Assembly (NCBI GenBank): GCA_024663395.1
Contig: JANFAH010000012.1
Coordinates: 558,001 to 622,000 of the forward strand
DNA: 64,000 nt
Reading direction: 5' to 3'
From: Pisolithus tinctorius
Taxonomy: Eukaryota > Basidiomycota > Agaricomycetes > Boletales > Pisolithaceae
Program-made: the position numbers and the translations under genes
Shown: positions 35,640-47,854 of the stretch, one piece after another
Position numbering within the stretch: position 1 is the first letter of the stretch
Layout of the letters: each line of letters opens with the position of its first letter
The notes under the pieces: generated by a model
Database searches by the model: none
The model's input: only the letters and a program-made list of their open reading frames with translations
What the model was told of the DNA's origin: nothing

Positions 35640-38332
35640 GTACAGGCAAACACTGTGAATGAGAAGAAAACCTACCATATTTATGAGGGTATAAAACTGC
35701 TCCCTACAATTCGAGACATAGCATCAATACAGCACTCAGAGTCATACCATGGACTTACCGAATACTTCGGAATTGTTCCCTCCTCCGTGTACAGGGTGGT
35801 TCTCTTCGCCAAACTTGCAGGCTTGCGACAGTATACAGTGGTGTCAAAATCCGTGGCTCTGTGAAGTGGTTCCTACTTTCTGAGGCCAGGTCTGAAACTC
35901 AAAGTCAAAAGGTGAGCAGTGTACAATAATTGGGAAGAACTCACTGTCCCCAGAATCCCTTCACTCTCCATTATCGTCAACTCTGTAGAAATCGGAGCAT
36001 TGGATGACTGTTACCACCAAATGTTTGCCTGCAGCACAGGTGGATAAGGCTTTTAGTAGTAGCACAAAATGTTCATTCACAGGAAGCTGGAGGCTCTTCG
36101 GTTGACATAGCACCAGATGTTTTTCTTCGTCATGATATGCCAGGGCGAGATCAATCCAATTCTCCATGCAATTACTTAGCCTTAGATAGCTGGATACACG
36201 AGAGACCCTGGGGTGATAAGCTGAGTTTGTGGAGTCAATGCCTGCGATCCACATATCCTCAAATATATTGCCAGTTTGATTGAAATTGCCATTAGAATAG
36301 TCACCGTAATCACCCAGCTGGTTATATCAGGCTCCACGTGAACATGGGTATGAATGGCTTAACTCACCACAATCCGTTGACCACAACACTCATCAAGCTG
36401 GCCCCGCCATCCATCCAGACTCAATCGATATGGATGGAAAACCATTTTCATGAGCCCTGGCATATGAGGGCCACCATAATCATTCTGTATTAATGCAAAT
36501 GGTTATGCTCGCATGTACATGGGGGAGAAAGTGCCTATGGATGTAGTCGTCCATCTGCACAGGCCATCACAGCAACCAGGACATTGCTCAACGTCAACCA
36601 TAACCTTGAAATTGTTCCATCTGCCTCAGACCACCCTCGCAGCCCAAATCGATCGGGGAAGGTGGGCATGCTTAATGAAGTGGTCATTGCGGCATTCATA
36701 GGCGTCATGTTCATGTTTGGGCATACTCTGAGCATGTTCTGCACATACATTCCACATTCGATCATATGCCCTCTTGCCGAAGCGTGTCCAGTCTTCCTCT
36801 TGAGCTGCAGGGTGCTCATCAGAGATAACATGCACCCATCCTTGGCCATGGTAGTATCCGAGACCAACAGCGAAGGAAGATCCAACATCGTCGTTGGCAT
36901 AGATGATGACAATGAGATCATCTATGTGGGATGATAGTGTGACAGTGTCCCCTATAAACTTGTGTGGGTAGGTGCTGCAGTGGGCGAATCCAGAGTACGA
37001 AGCAGTCTTGTCATCAAGTGTAAATTCACACCACATCTCATTGGCATCCTGGTGATGAGCAAGATAGAGTGTCTTGAACTCTGGATATGCCATGGGAATA
37101 GTGTCAATAATTGGAATCCTGTCGAAGCTGGACCCAGAGGATACCAAATTGATGGTGACCAGATTACCCCGAAAGTCACTGCATGCTAATATGGCCTTGA
37201 AATAAGATGGGGTGTCATGAGAGGGGATGACGGGCAAGCACACTTTGATGCCCGCATTGTTGACAGTGAATGTGCAAAGTTGCTGGCTGAGCGATCGGGC
37301 ACACCACCTCAACCATGCCAGTCTGCACCAGTGTAGCGGGTTGGTTGCAATCTTCGCGAAGTTACGCTGGATGTACCAGGGATTCCCAAGTTCGTTCCGT
37401 TCAATGTGCTCCATTAGTCTGTCAACAAATTCGTTGGTCTCCACCTTCCTGATGTTGCCACGATCACGAAAGTCGCTTGGATCTTCTGCCAGGACACTGC
37501 CTGCTCGCAGCTTCCATGGATTCCATGCGAATATGCTCTGATCATTGGATACGCAGATAATTTCTAGTTGTAGCCTCTCAAATGCCTTCTCCCCCTCTCC
37601 ATACAACATCGGCATGCTCACTCCAAACAACCCCATCAATGAGTATGCCCGGTCTTCCACGCGCATTGTCTTTCGGTCAGCCGCCCACGACATGATTTGT
37701 GCAACACTGAAGCGCTGCCCAGCCAGGCCATCCTTCAGAAGTTCCCGGGGAATGTGTGTAATTCTCTCCAACATCAGTGCAAGTTGCCGTTTGCAACCAA
37801 TAGACACCCAGTCCTTGTTGAAGAATTCCACCCGCCTGGGTGCGATGAGTTCCTGTAGTGTCCAACCCCACACAAACCACTCCGGCCAGCCGTTGGACTT
37901 GTGGAACTTGTTGCCATCTTGCTTGACAGGGAAGACCGACTCGTCAACATCGTTGAGGTATGCATAGCATACCTGTGCATTTTGGTACCACCGATACATC
38001 GAATTGATGGCTTCCGATAGCTCTGAACTACTCCGCTTGTCGATGCAGCAGGTATCTATCCACAACCACTTGTAGCCGTCGTTCATAGCTTGCTCACAGC
38101 TCTTGATGATCTTCTGGTAGCCATCGCGCTGCCTGACTTCATCTCTCTTCCACTCCTCCATCTTCATGAGCCCAATCATCTCTTTGTAGCCGACTTCGGC
38201 GCCCCAGCGATGTGATAATATCGCATAACGAGTACCTTTGTCATCAAGCTCCTTCAGAACTTCACGTTCAGGATCGGTTTGTTGGATGTCTGTCTCCCGG
38301 TCGAGAACAGCTCTCACATCTAGTAACTTCAT
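35640..38332 (-). pseudogene. HET-domain protein with a premature stop
   Basis: The first exon (38332-36626) encodes 568 residues starting MKLLDVRAVLDRE. The HET domain is complete: YAILSHRWGAE, WLWIDTCCIDKRSSSELSEAINSMYRWY, VWGWTLQELIAPRRVEFF, and MRVEDRAYSLMGLFGVSMPMLYGEGEKAF. The frame ends at TGA 36628-36626, yet coding similarity continues in the same frame (VMVDVEQCPGCC) and in further exons near 36480-36340, 36300-35950 (CQPKSLQLPVNEHFVLLLKALSTCAAGKHLVV) and 35890-35760. The stop may be a nonsense change from CGA, or the shortened protein may still work, since the HET domain is intact. A role in allorecognition cell death is inferred from the domain. Confidence 0.75.
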
Positions 38333-40741
38333 CTTTCTAAGAGGTCAATACAATGTTCAACATGTCAACAAGTTATCGCACATACCCTCCAGGTTTCCCA
38401 GCGTAGGACCAAAGGCAAGGGACGACCGATGCTGGTTGCTGGTCACAGATCTCAAGAGAGGGATGCTAGTGTTGGACGTGAGTGTCAGTTGCAAAATTTT
38501 ATGTATATTCGGCTGCCATGCGGAACAGGCCTTTCAGACTTGGCATGCGTTCGACGCAGACACCAGTCCCTTGTTCGTCATCCTGTCTATAGGGTGCCTA
38601 TCAAAAACACGAGGCAGTTAAACAGGGTCTCCATGTAGTACATTTCAGTCGGTTCTCTCTGTGGTGACAGTTACGGTGGCATCTCCGTTGACCCAATTGT
38701 GTACCATCAACATGGGCACATATGAATCTACGCAGGGAATCGTTGTTGGTGCAAGGAAGTCTTTGACTTCGCCTTCATAGTCAGTCACCAGTATACTGGG
38801 GTACACTACAAAGCGCCGACCTCTGGTCTGAGGGTGTACAGCTCTACGGCTGCAGGATTAGCCCCCTTCCCCCCAACTGTGTGCCGAGATCTCATCTCAG
38901 TATGCTGTGCAATACTCCTAGTAGCGGGGAGTCTGCCATTGGCCTTTCATGAGAATATCGGGACCCCAGCTAGGTGGGTGGGCGACAGGCAATGGCGTTT
39001 TCAGCGCTCATTCAGAATGTAGGTAAGAATACGAGAAGGGAATTCACCCAACTGACATTTCATGTTCATAGAGCGCGCAACCATAGCTGTTGCTTCGATT
39101 ATAGCCATATTATGTGCAACGTACCATCGAGTTACGTCTACAGAACTACCCGAAGGAATACCAGTCCACAGCAACCTCCATTTGGAAGTGACTTGTCGTA
39201 AGACTCTTTTCGCACTCGGTAAGACACTTTTGTCCAATGAGAGGGCTCGCTCAAGTGTGAAAGGGTTGTTAACAACCGAGTCACATAACAGTTTCCCAGA
39301 TATATCATTTCCAATGTACATGTGCAGCTGGGGTCGTCTGCTTCTTGAACCTGCATCCCAGCGACATGGTTTTTGATGTCCTTGCATGCATGCCGTTTCT
39401 CACTCAGTTGTCTTTCTGTTTCACTCAAGGAGTGCCGACTGGACATGCGCTGGAACATATCTGCAGAAGAGAGCACTAAACACGAACCTGACATGTTGGC
39501 TTGCTTGTGTCATAGCATTGAAATGCGCTGAGCAGAGCACAGACAAACTAGAAAGTTATGTGACACGTTCTCGATAATGTGATCTCAGCAGATGACCATC
39601 TGTTTCTGGAGGGCATCAGGAATCTGCAGGAGAGGGTGGTCAGCATCTCCAGCAGGGGTTCGGTGCGTTTAGGCAGGTTGTTCCTGGGGATTTCGCCGAG
39701 ACTTTTGCTGGGGCGATTTGCGTGGAGCAAAGTGGTCGATGCAACTTGCCCATTTGCACCAGGAGTTGCCCAGAGTCGATCAGATGGAGGAATTACCAGC
39801 CCTACTTATGAAAATCTGACCTAACGCCTAATATCAAACTGAGTATGCACGGGCCATCATTATCCTGGAATCATACTGATTTTTGGAACATGCTTATGTG
39901 GACAGCAAGTTCGATTGACAGCTTTCAGCAATTACTGGATCACCCTGACATTTAAACTAGGAGATGCCGCATTCTTGTAATGATATGATAGGCTGATGCC
40001 TCTGGAAACGCTGGTGAGGTGTCCGCGAAGGAAGGTTTTCATGTTTAACTATGCAAGCATGTCAGTGGAATGTATCGCAGGTATGAAAATAACCTCAAGG
40101 TAGCACCGCATGCATTTGACTTATTCCAAGGACAGTGACACTATACATCGTGGGTTCCCGGCGTTTCACCGAGCCTATGTTTAACGAGGCGATCCAATTG
40201 ACGGGAGGTACACCGTACCACAGACTGCCAGGGATTCTATATCATACCCTAACCTCCTCGCTGAGAGAACGACTGCAAGTCCTTTCCATAAACTAGCCAT
40301 GGTTCGACCCTCGGCAAGCCATCGCTTGTGCAACACACGGGTACCAGTGTAAGATTGTGTAGGCTCTATGCGTTACTGCTCGTCGGTCTAGGAGAGATGT
40401 GAAGTACTGTATTGGAGTGGGGAGATGAGAGAAAGAGAGGTATATATCGTGCTGTGATGATGTGGGGACTTGGGCGAAAACCGGAGGTTTTCCGGCCTGA
40501 GGCTAGGACCCGAAGAAAGTCCTCGAGCTGAGCTGTGTGGGTGGGCTGGGCACTGAACAGATCAGCTTTGAGAGGACAGCTGTCAAGCTCAAAGCGTTGG
40601 GCAAAACTGGTTGGAACAAACTGTTTTGTGCGGACTGTGAGAGGGAGTGGAGGGTGGGTGCAAGAAAGGAACTGCTGAGCGCACTGACTGACTCAGTTCA
40701 GGCGCGAGGTGGTGGCAAGAGCGAGAGAGCGAATGCCACCT
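38333..40741. other. Gene-poor stretch with a doubtful minus-strand gene
   Basis: Most of this 2.4-kb region shows nothing recognisable. A minus-strand frame at 39387-39001 (128 codons, with VTSKWRLLWTGIPSGSSVDVTRWYVAHNMA) looks protein-like and may continue in 39494-39388 and 39730-39548. I recognise no family. A TATATAT box lies at about 40441. Confidence 0.3.
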
Positions 40742-40747
40742 CGCTTC
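40742..40747. repeat. Left 6-bp target-site duplication (CGCTTC)
   Basis: Identical to 48115-48120 on the other side of the element. Confidence 0.8.
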
Positions 40748-40960
40748 TATGGAAAGCTGGACAACCGTGCTTTGTTTGGCAGGTGATTTTTGTGCCGATG
40801 TTGAACGTGCAGTACGTTTTTCGAAGGTTCGAAGTTCTGTCAGCAGGGGGACACCAGACACTGCAGTAGTGCAGTTGTTGGTCACGCAGTCACGCAGAAC
40901 TTGGACGTGCAGTAGCACAGATAACGGACCTGCGGTAAGGCAGATGACGGACGCGCAGTA
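40748..40960 (+). repeat. Left terminal inverted repeat with subterminal repeats
   Basis: The outer 145 bp pair with the right end almost base for base. Further inwards are degenerate repeats of about 23-24 bp (GGACxTGCAGTAGCACAGAT type) that may be transposase binding sites. Confidence 0.8.
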
Positions 40961-41068
40961 GCATGAATGTTGGACATGCGGGAGTACAGATGCCAGAGGT
41001 GCATTCAACAAACATTGCAGTACGAAAATGCAAACCACCAATCCCCTTTAAGTTGCATAACGGTGAGA

Positions 41069-41927
41069 CTACAAATTAAACAAGTACCACAAAAAGAACC
41101 CTTCTGCAAGAGGGAGGCCAAGTCGTGCAAGCGCGAGAGCCAAATCCTGCTCAGTGTGTGAGGTTAAGTAGAGTTCCACAATACTCGTGACGGCTGACTG
41201 AACATAACCATGAGCCTGTAAATACTTTAGTGTGTGGACTCCGAGAACCTCAGCGGCGGGCTTAGGAGGGGGAATGCAATCTGACTGATAGAATCGACTT
41301 TCTATGACACCATGCAAGTTGCGCACATAGCTATAGATGATAGGGGAGGGCTTGATGTCACCAGCCCATACCATGTTAGGGCCACTACCTAAAATAAGTG
41401 AGCGGGTTACTTGCAAAGCAGAAGAAAAAAAAATACCGGCATCCTTTTGACTCATACTTAACACAACAGGGGGGGCAGGAGTTGGAGCAGGAAGGGGAGG
41501 AGGAGTGGTGCAGAGGACACCTGATGCGAAGTTAGACATGTGGAAGGAATCAGAATAAGAGCTGTTACCTTTATACCCTTGAACTTCTGATAGAAGATCA
41601 TCGATGCCCTTGGCAATCATGAACGCTAGTGCATCCCGAAATGTAGATGTCTCTCCCCAGCATGGAAAGAGGAAACCTCGGAGAGCACTTATCGCAGATT
41701 CCCTGTAGATATGCATGTCAACGTGACAAAATGCAGGTAAAAAAAATGACTCACTTTGTACGGTGTATGCCTACACAGTTTCCAACGACGACTGGGTAGA
41801 ATTTTCCAGTATGGTCAGAGAACAACTTGCGTACAACATCTGATCGGCCAAGAAGCTTCAAAAGTTCACTCGAATGTGGATTGTGTGGGGCCGGGTGCAA
41901 GATAGGCTGTAATTGCTCATCTACCAT
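41069..41927 (-). CDS. Viroplasmin-like (RNase H1 N-terminal fold) protein
   Basis: Two minus-strand exons join across a 45-46 nt intron at about 41704-41749: 41927 down to about 41750, and about 41703 down to the stop at 41069. The joined region contains KFYPVVVGNCVGIHRT, a helix with SAISALRGFLFPCW, and FRDALAFM. This is the pattern of the small viroplasmin/RNase H1 hybrid-binding fold, which is often found in basidiomycete proteins of unknown role. A proline-rich linker (TPPPLPAPTPAPPVV) and a helical C-terminus follow (ALALARLGLPLAEG). The start is taken as the ATG at 41927; an upstream exon is possible because an AG acceptor lies just before it. It sits inside the TIR element, next to the left repeat and beside the alpha-kinase gene. 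The domain call is tentative. Confidence 0.5.
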
Positions 41928-42314
41928 CTTAGCCTCCGATGACGATAAGCACTGGATGACCACTGGAAGCGGTGGAGAGGAACATCCGCAACACAGTGTG
42001 GGCCTTGCGCACTTGGTGAGTATGTGTGGTATTACTTAATCAGACATTTACCATGTGTGGTGTATGCCAGGCCTATCACCTCCGATGATGACCAAGTATT
42101 CCAAACGAGCCTCAGTGACTGGAAGCGCACTCATGGCACATGCTGGAATACAAGCTCACTTTTAGGCCCGCAATTTATATGCAAAGTAACCATACTGTAC
42201 ATAGTTTTTTTTTTTTTTGGGGGGGGGAAAGAGCATTGCTATGAGTGATAACGCGGCATTCACAACGAACCAAGAAGTACAGATGTGGACAGAAAACGGT
42301 GGTAACAGAAGAAG

Positions 42315-44428
42315 TTACAAAGCAGATGATTCGTGGCTGCTTGTCACCGGGGACCCAAACTGCTTTAAGCCAAACCCAGGCCACTTGCAGAACCGATTAC
42401 ACTCGTGGTGCTTCTCAAACAAAGCAACAGTGGACTCAAGATTCCCTTCGCTAAAAACATCTGCTCCACCACCAACCGAGCTATCCAAAGTGTGAGAACT
42501 AGCAACTGTGGACAAGAGGAAGAGAAGACCAACGGGTCTGTCAAAATCTGAGGGTCTGTGAGCAACGTGCGACTCCCTGTGAATGTGGTTAGTAAGGGCG
42601 TATGAGATGTGGATTTTACTTGCCTTGGTAGTCCGATATGATGACAAGACCTCCAGTCTTGCAATACTGGACGTGTTGAGTAAACACAAGAAACTCCGCA
42701 ATGTCGTATCCATTCATTCCCACGGACATCGTCGGCTCGTAGTCCATGTTATGAATGTACTTAGTGAATGCTCCGTTACCACCCTCAATTTTCTCTTCAA
42801 GGAGGTAAACACCACATAACGTGCCACCGAACTTGGGCTTCACAGGACCTTTGGAGATTTGGGAATGTGCTAGGGCCAAACTGGCTTCCACGAAGCGAAG
42901 GCATGGAATATCAAATGGTGGGGGAGAGGTGGCAGATGCAATTGCATTGTCTATGAAGTTGTATGTCATTGTAAGGAGTGCTTTGGCCCAATATAGAGTG
43001 TTCGCTTCACAATGTAGCTTTGGCAGTTCATCACCCAAGGAAAAGCGTATGATTTGCCACTTAGGGTCCTCACCTCTAAGAGGGGTAGTGGAATTAGATG
43101 CAGGAGGGTGGGTGGGTGGCCTGAGGAATGGCTGCTTCACCATGACATTGTCATGTGGGTTTGAACCTAGGCCAGAAGGAGAAGGTGGGGTAAGCATTAA
43201 CAAACTGGATTGAGCAGTCTTGAATCCGCCCATGCCAATAAATGACTTAGGAAAATTGTCCACCTTCAACCTGCCTGGATAGGACTCCGATAGGTCAATA
43301 TCAAATGAACGAAATTGAGGATTATCCAAGATGACAGCGAGTGGACGTGTAGGGATGGGATAATACTGTATCATTTCGAATGCCTCTGTTAGAACTACGA
43401 ATTGCTGTTAGTGATTTCATGCATCGAAAACTTGAAAATCCCTTACCCTTGTTGACATTGAGCTCAGACGATCCACCAGATTTCAGTGCCTCTCTTAGGT
43501 TGTCCTGGCTAGGAGACATGAATGGAGTCAGGGCAGGTATTTTCCTGGGCGGTGACATGGTGGCAGGTGATGGACTAACGACGGACTGTTTTGCAGCAGG
43601 GTTTGTTGCAGCAGCTCTGTTGGTGCTAGACAGTGTGGTGATATCGCTGATGGGTCTGGTGGCTTTGGGAGTAGGGTGCGCAATTTGTGAAGCTATACGT
43701 GATGGCATGAACATAGTAGGAGCGACCCGCTCATGGAAAGATGTAGGTGCCACATTGCTGGTGGACGTAGAGGGTGCAAATGCAGATCTGGTTGGCGGTA
43801 CTTCATCATCTCCTTTGTCACTTGAGACGACGACTGTAGTCAAGTCCTTGGAAGTCATAGCCCCAGATTCCATAAACGCCTCGTATTCGATCCATTGAGG
43901 AGCAGGAACAACTATGTATAACGTGAATTGTTTAGACTGAAAAGCCATGGCCTTCGGGTTCCTCCACGCAGCCTGGAAGCACTGAGAATAAAAGTATGGG
44001 CCAGGGTCCCAGTGGGCCCCAAGATCGACCCAGTCTGTGTCCTGGACCACAAACTCGTCAAAACGCCATGCGAACGTTGGACAGAACATCTTCACTTTAG
44101 GGATTATTGTATCAAGTGTGATCAGCACAAGGTCATGGGCAGGGATGAGGGCATCAATATCTTTCTTTCCTTCGCATATATTCTGTATAGTGAAATGAGT
44201 TTGTATAAGTTCATGGGAGTTAGCACTTACACCAAATGGATTGCTTTGGTTGCGTCCACACCTTGCACCGCCTTCATAATGCGCCAATAGCTTGAGTGAT
44301 ATAGTTTCTGCTGGTGGGGAGGTGTACGTCCATCTAGCCCACCGATTGTATTCTTCAATGTAGTGGTCATGATGAGATGTATAACCAGCACGAGGTGGTA
44401 GCGTTGTCGGTGCGCTTGTGTGTGCCAT
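42315..44428 (-). CDS. Alpha-type (atypical) protein kinase
   Basis: Minus-strand exons are 44428-44231, 44182-43447, 43385-42624 and 42576 down to the stop at 42315. The last of these probably contains one more intron around 42530-42490 that I could not place. The N-terminus has a GARCGRNQSNPFG motif, followed by a long serine/proline/threonine-rich linker. The alpha-kinase domain lies in the third exon and after: GMGGFKTA loop, NVMVKQPF with the catalytic Lys, ANTLYWAKALLTMTYNFI, LLEEKI, FTKYIHN, FLVFTQHVQY and SDYQG. It ends with the zinc-type segment DVFSEGN ... HHECNRFCKWPGFGL. Such kinases are expanded in Agaricomycetes. The third intron begins with GCAAGT, a GC donor. The substrate is unknown. 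Location inside a mobile element suggests it moves as cargo. Confidence 0.82.
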
Positions 44429-45832
44429 CCTACTTGCACCCACTGTCTGAGAACCGCACCCTGGTACCGGCCACTGTGAAGGATGAGCAAATCGAGATGG
44501 TGCGTGATCTCCACGCCATGCAGAAGGGACTGCTACCTCTGGGCCACAGGAGACGGCCACAACATGGGGCAGGTTGATTGATACTGATGATTCAGTCAGA
44601 GGATGCTATGGAATAAACATTCCCATAACCTACAACCGTGCTGGGCAGCATTGACTGATTGTTGGATTTTGAGAGGGTCGGGTGGAGCATTAGGATTCGA
44701 AGAATTGTGTTCCCCAGCAGCTAATAACACATAAGTTTGCGATTAAACACCAAAAGGGTTTCCATGTACCTGTCTTGCGAACTGTAGTCGACAACTTGCG
44801 CAAGTAATGGAGATTACAGGACGAGCAAACCTGTCACCCACTTTGACCTGGTTCGATTGTAGCAATATAATATTGGGGTTCACCCTGACATATCAATGCC
44901 TGACATTTTGGTCTTTCACAGTAGCAGTCTTGCTTGGCAAACACGTCTTCGGTGAACTGGGTGGAGACTTCAGGGAGGTTGGCCATGAAAACCTGACTGA
45001 CAACACCACGGCAGTGAAAGGCTTTTATACGCTCACAAATCCATACAATGATCCATACTAGCTGGCACTCTTCAGAGAGTGAGACACCTTGGACCAGTAT
45101 TCGCGACCTTCAAGCACAAATCACCTCAGACCTGATAGGATTCCTGCCACCACTGGTCAGTTGACACGAGGACATGACCCGTGGCCTTCGTAAATAGTGA
45201 AACTCTAGCCTACATGCACGGGTGGTGTACTTACTGCCTGACATCAATGTGAAGGAAGTAGCACACGTGGAAGGTGGCAGAGACCTGAATTGTAGTCCAG
45301 GCATGGTTCCATTGGCTTCTGATGCGATAGGGCGGTACCCACGGCCTTCGTAATAGTGAAACTCCTGCTTATGTGCATGGGTGGTGCATACTTACTGCCT
45401 GCCATCGATGTGGAAGTAGCAGCACACATGGAAGGTGGCAGAAACTTCAATCGTAGTCCTGACATGATTCCATTGGCTTCTGACACAATAGGGCAGCGTA
45501 GCAGACTTACCAATACGTAGTGGGTTGATGAATGCTTGTGAAGATCGGAATGGACGGCGACATGAGTTTGCGATGAGCATGGTGAGGGAAGTTAACTGGA
45601 GAATCGATGGCAATGGCAATGTTCTTTGACTTATCCAGAGTACGATTCTCCATGTGTCTCCATGTCAGGGCCTCACAGGACCTCACATGTTGCCCACCTG
45701 ACACATATTTGGCCACACACACACCCCACGTTACACACAGAACCCCTCCATTACCACTCCAATCTCCATCATATAAGTTGACAGCAGCTGCCATCGACTG
45801 CCCATGCAGTTCTCACTGACTGATGAAGCTCA
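44429..45832. repeat. Inter-gene region of the element with a tandem duplication
   Basis: Between the kinase and the integrase, two diverged direct copies of about 155 bp stand next to each other (about 45175-45333 and 45334-45490). They share GGCCTTCGTAA, ATGGAAGGTGGCAGA-like and CCATTGGCTTCTGA blocks. A partial third copy lies at about 45110-45174. On the minus strand each unit contains an exon-like frame (CHLPRVCYFLHIDG), so this might be a repeated exon of a lost gene. It should also include the divergent promoters. Confidence 0.55.
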
Positions 45833-47757
45833 ATGCCTAATCAAAACAAACCAACACGTAAGTCAAAGACTTAGCTCAGTAGCATGGTCCTTGACTTTCT
45901 TATAATATCTAGCACCTCTGGACGACATTGAACCGCACATCATGCGGATGTGGAAGGCTCATCTCACTGACAGGCAAATAGTGGCAGAGCTTTGTAAGGT
46001 TATCGATACAAATGAATATGGTATTGGGTGAGTGTTGGATCAATGGAGATTTTCCCATTGACTTACACCAGGTATCTCAGCCTGACGAAGTTTATCGTGG
46101 TCTGCAAGCAGATGGGGCTGATTCGTACTCATGAGCAAGGCCATACCGCCGACTCTATTCAGGATGTAATGGTTGAATTGCGAGCAATGTACCCCAATGC
46201 GGGTGCTCGTGAGATGATCAGTCTATTGCACCATGAGAGGAACATGAGTGTATCTAGGTGCAGACATGAATAATGCTCAGTTCTTGGGAAATCAACCTTA
46301 TTCACATTTTTGCAGGAGTGTAATTCGAGAGTATTTTGCCACCTATGAACCACACCTCATTCACCATCGCAAGGCACGCTGTCTCCAGCATCATCATTTC
46401 TGGGCAGCTGGTGTCAACGATATATGGGCGGTCGATCAACACGATAAATGGAACAAATTTGGCCTTGCCTTGCACACTGGCATAGAACTGTTTTCTGGGA
46501 AGATTCTGTGGATTCGTGTCTGGCATTCCAATAGAAACCCACAGCTCATTCTCACTTATTACCTTGATGTGGTTGAGGAACTCGGATGTATGTATGTTTG
46601 CAGCCTTCACAGTCAAGCATGCTCACCGATGTCTTGTAGTCATTCCCCTTGTCACTCAGAGCGATCCTGGGTCTGAAAATTTTGGTATTGCAAATGCACA
46701 AACTATGTTGCGCCAATGGCATGACCCTGCCCTCGAAGGGACACTTCAACATCGGTGGATGTGTTCCAGGAAAAATATCAAACCAGAAATCATGTGGTCT
46801 CAACTTCGTAGGCATTTTACTCCCGGTTTCGAATCACTGCTGGAATATGGGGTTCATCAAGGCTGGTACGACATTGATAATACACTCCAGTGGTAAGTCT
46901 TAGCACGTATCATTGTGAAGTTTTGATTACTGACATTGTTATACTCAGTATGATTTTTCAGTGGATTTTTATACCCTGGCTTCAAGAAGAACTCAACGGC
47001 TATCGTGAGCGTGTCAATTACACTATGAAACGGCATGATTGTCACAAGGTAACTGCTGATTACTTCTAAGTTGCTCAGCATGTCAATTGACACCGCTTAT
47101 AGGTACTCCCTCATGGTGTTCCCAAATTAATGTTTCGCTCTCCACAGGACTATGGTGCGATAGATTTCAAGGTGAGTTTGTTACACACGTAGTATGATGT
47201 CCGTCAACTAACTCTGCTTGTAGTTCATGGTCGACAAGGCCACATTGACTCATGTTCGCGAACTATACCTCAACACAGGCCACCCTGTGTTTGATTTAGT
47301 ACCACGTCCATTGAATGGACACATAGAAGAGTGCTATCACCGCCTTGGACGTCCAGCCATCACTCGCTCGAGTGTTTGGGATGTTTACCTCGACCTCCTG
47401 CATGCGCTTCAGAATCACGCACTTTTACTGCCCGTTTTAGATTTGCTGCCTGTAGACATCGATGTGGATGACTCATTACCATTACTCAGAGGACAACGTG
47501 AACTGCCTTTTAAGAAACGCAAAGATGGCTATTGCTACATGGGTGGTGCCAGTGGAGGCCTTGGTCTAGGTAAGTTACTACTAATCAGACTCAGATTAAA
47601 TGAAGCTGAGATTTTTTCAGATGATGATTGTGTCGACAAGTTGGATGATGTAGAAGGAGAACTTGATGTTATGGAAGAGGGCCCCAACGTTGTTGTCTCA
47701 GACTTTTCTGATGAGGAGGTAGATGATAACGACTCCAGCAGGGATGAATCAGGTTGA
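45833..47757 (+). CDS. DDE integrase (retroviral-type fold) of the 7.4-kb element
   Basis: Nine exons close in frame: 45833-45857, 45913-46027, 46072-46257, 46316-46587, 46640-46892, 46949-47048, 47103-47171, 47224-47569 and 47621-47757. They give 500 residues. The N-terminus is a helical region with MWKAHLTDRQIVAELCK and a repeated helix-turn-helix look (AGAREMISLLHHERN). The catalytic core shows the first Asp in IWAVDQHDKW, the second in VTQSDPGSENFG, and the Glu in IKPEIMWSQLRR, the E-x2-WS-x-LR pattern of integrase-core transposases. FIPWLQEELNGYRERVNY and HGVPKLMF follow. The C-terminus is very acidic (DFSDEEVDDNDSS). No stop or frameshift is seen, so the element may still be able to move. 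Confidence 0.88.
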
Positions 47758-47854
47758 GTATATAGCAACTGACTACATACTGTATGTCCACTGCATGTTG
47801 GTTATCTGTACTACTGTGTTGGTCATCTGTACTACCGTTTGCCCGTCATGTGCC

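Noticed and set aside
40301..40330. GGTTCGACCC stretch resembling a tRNA T-loop
   Set aside because: No matching acceptor stem, D-arm or anticodon arm could be found around it. No tRNA or rRNA gene is claimed in this window.
43380..43898. A 172-codon plus-strand frame with a GVTxxGLV-like, valine/alanine-rich composition
   Set aside because: It is antisense to the linker of the alpha-kinase gene, whose own frame has clear domains on both sides.
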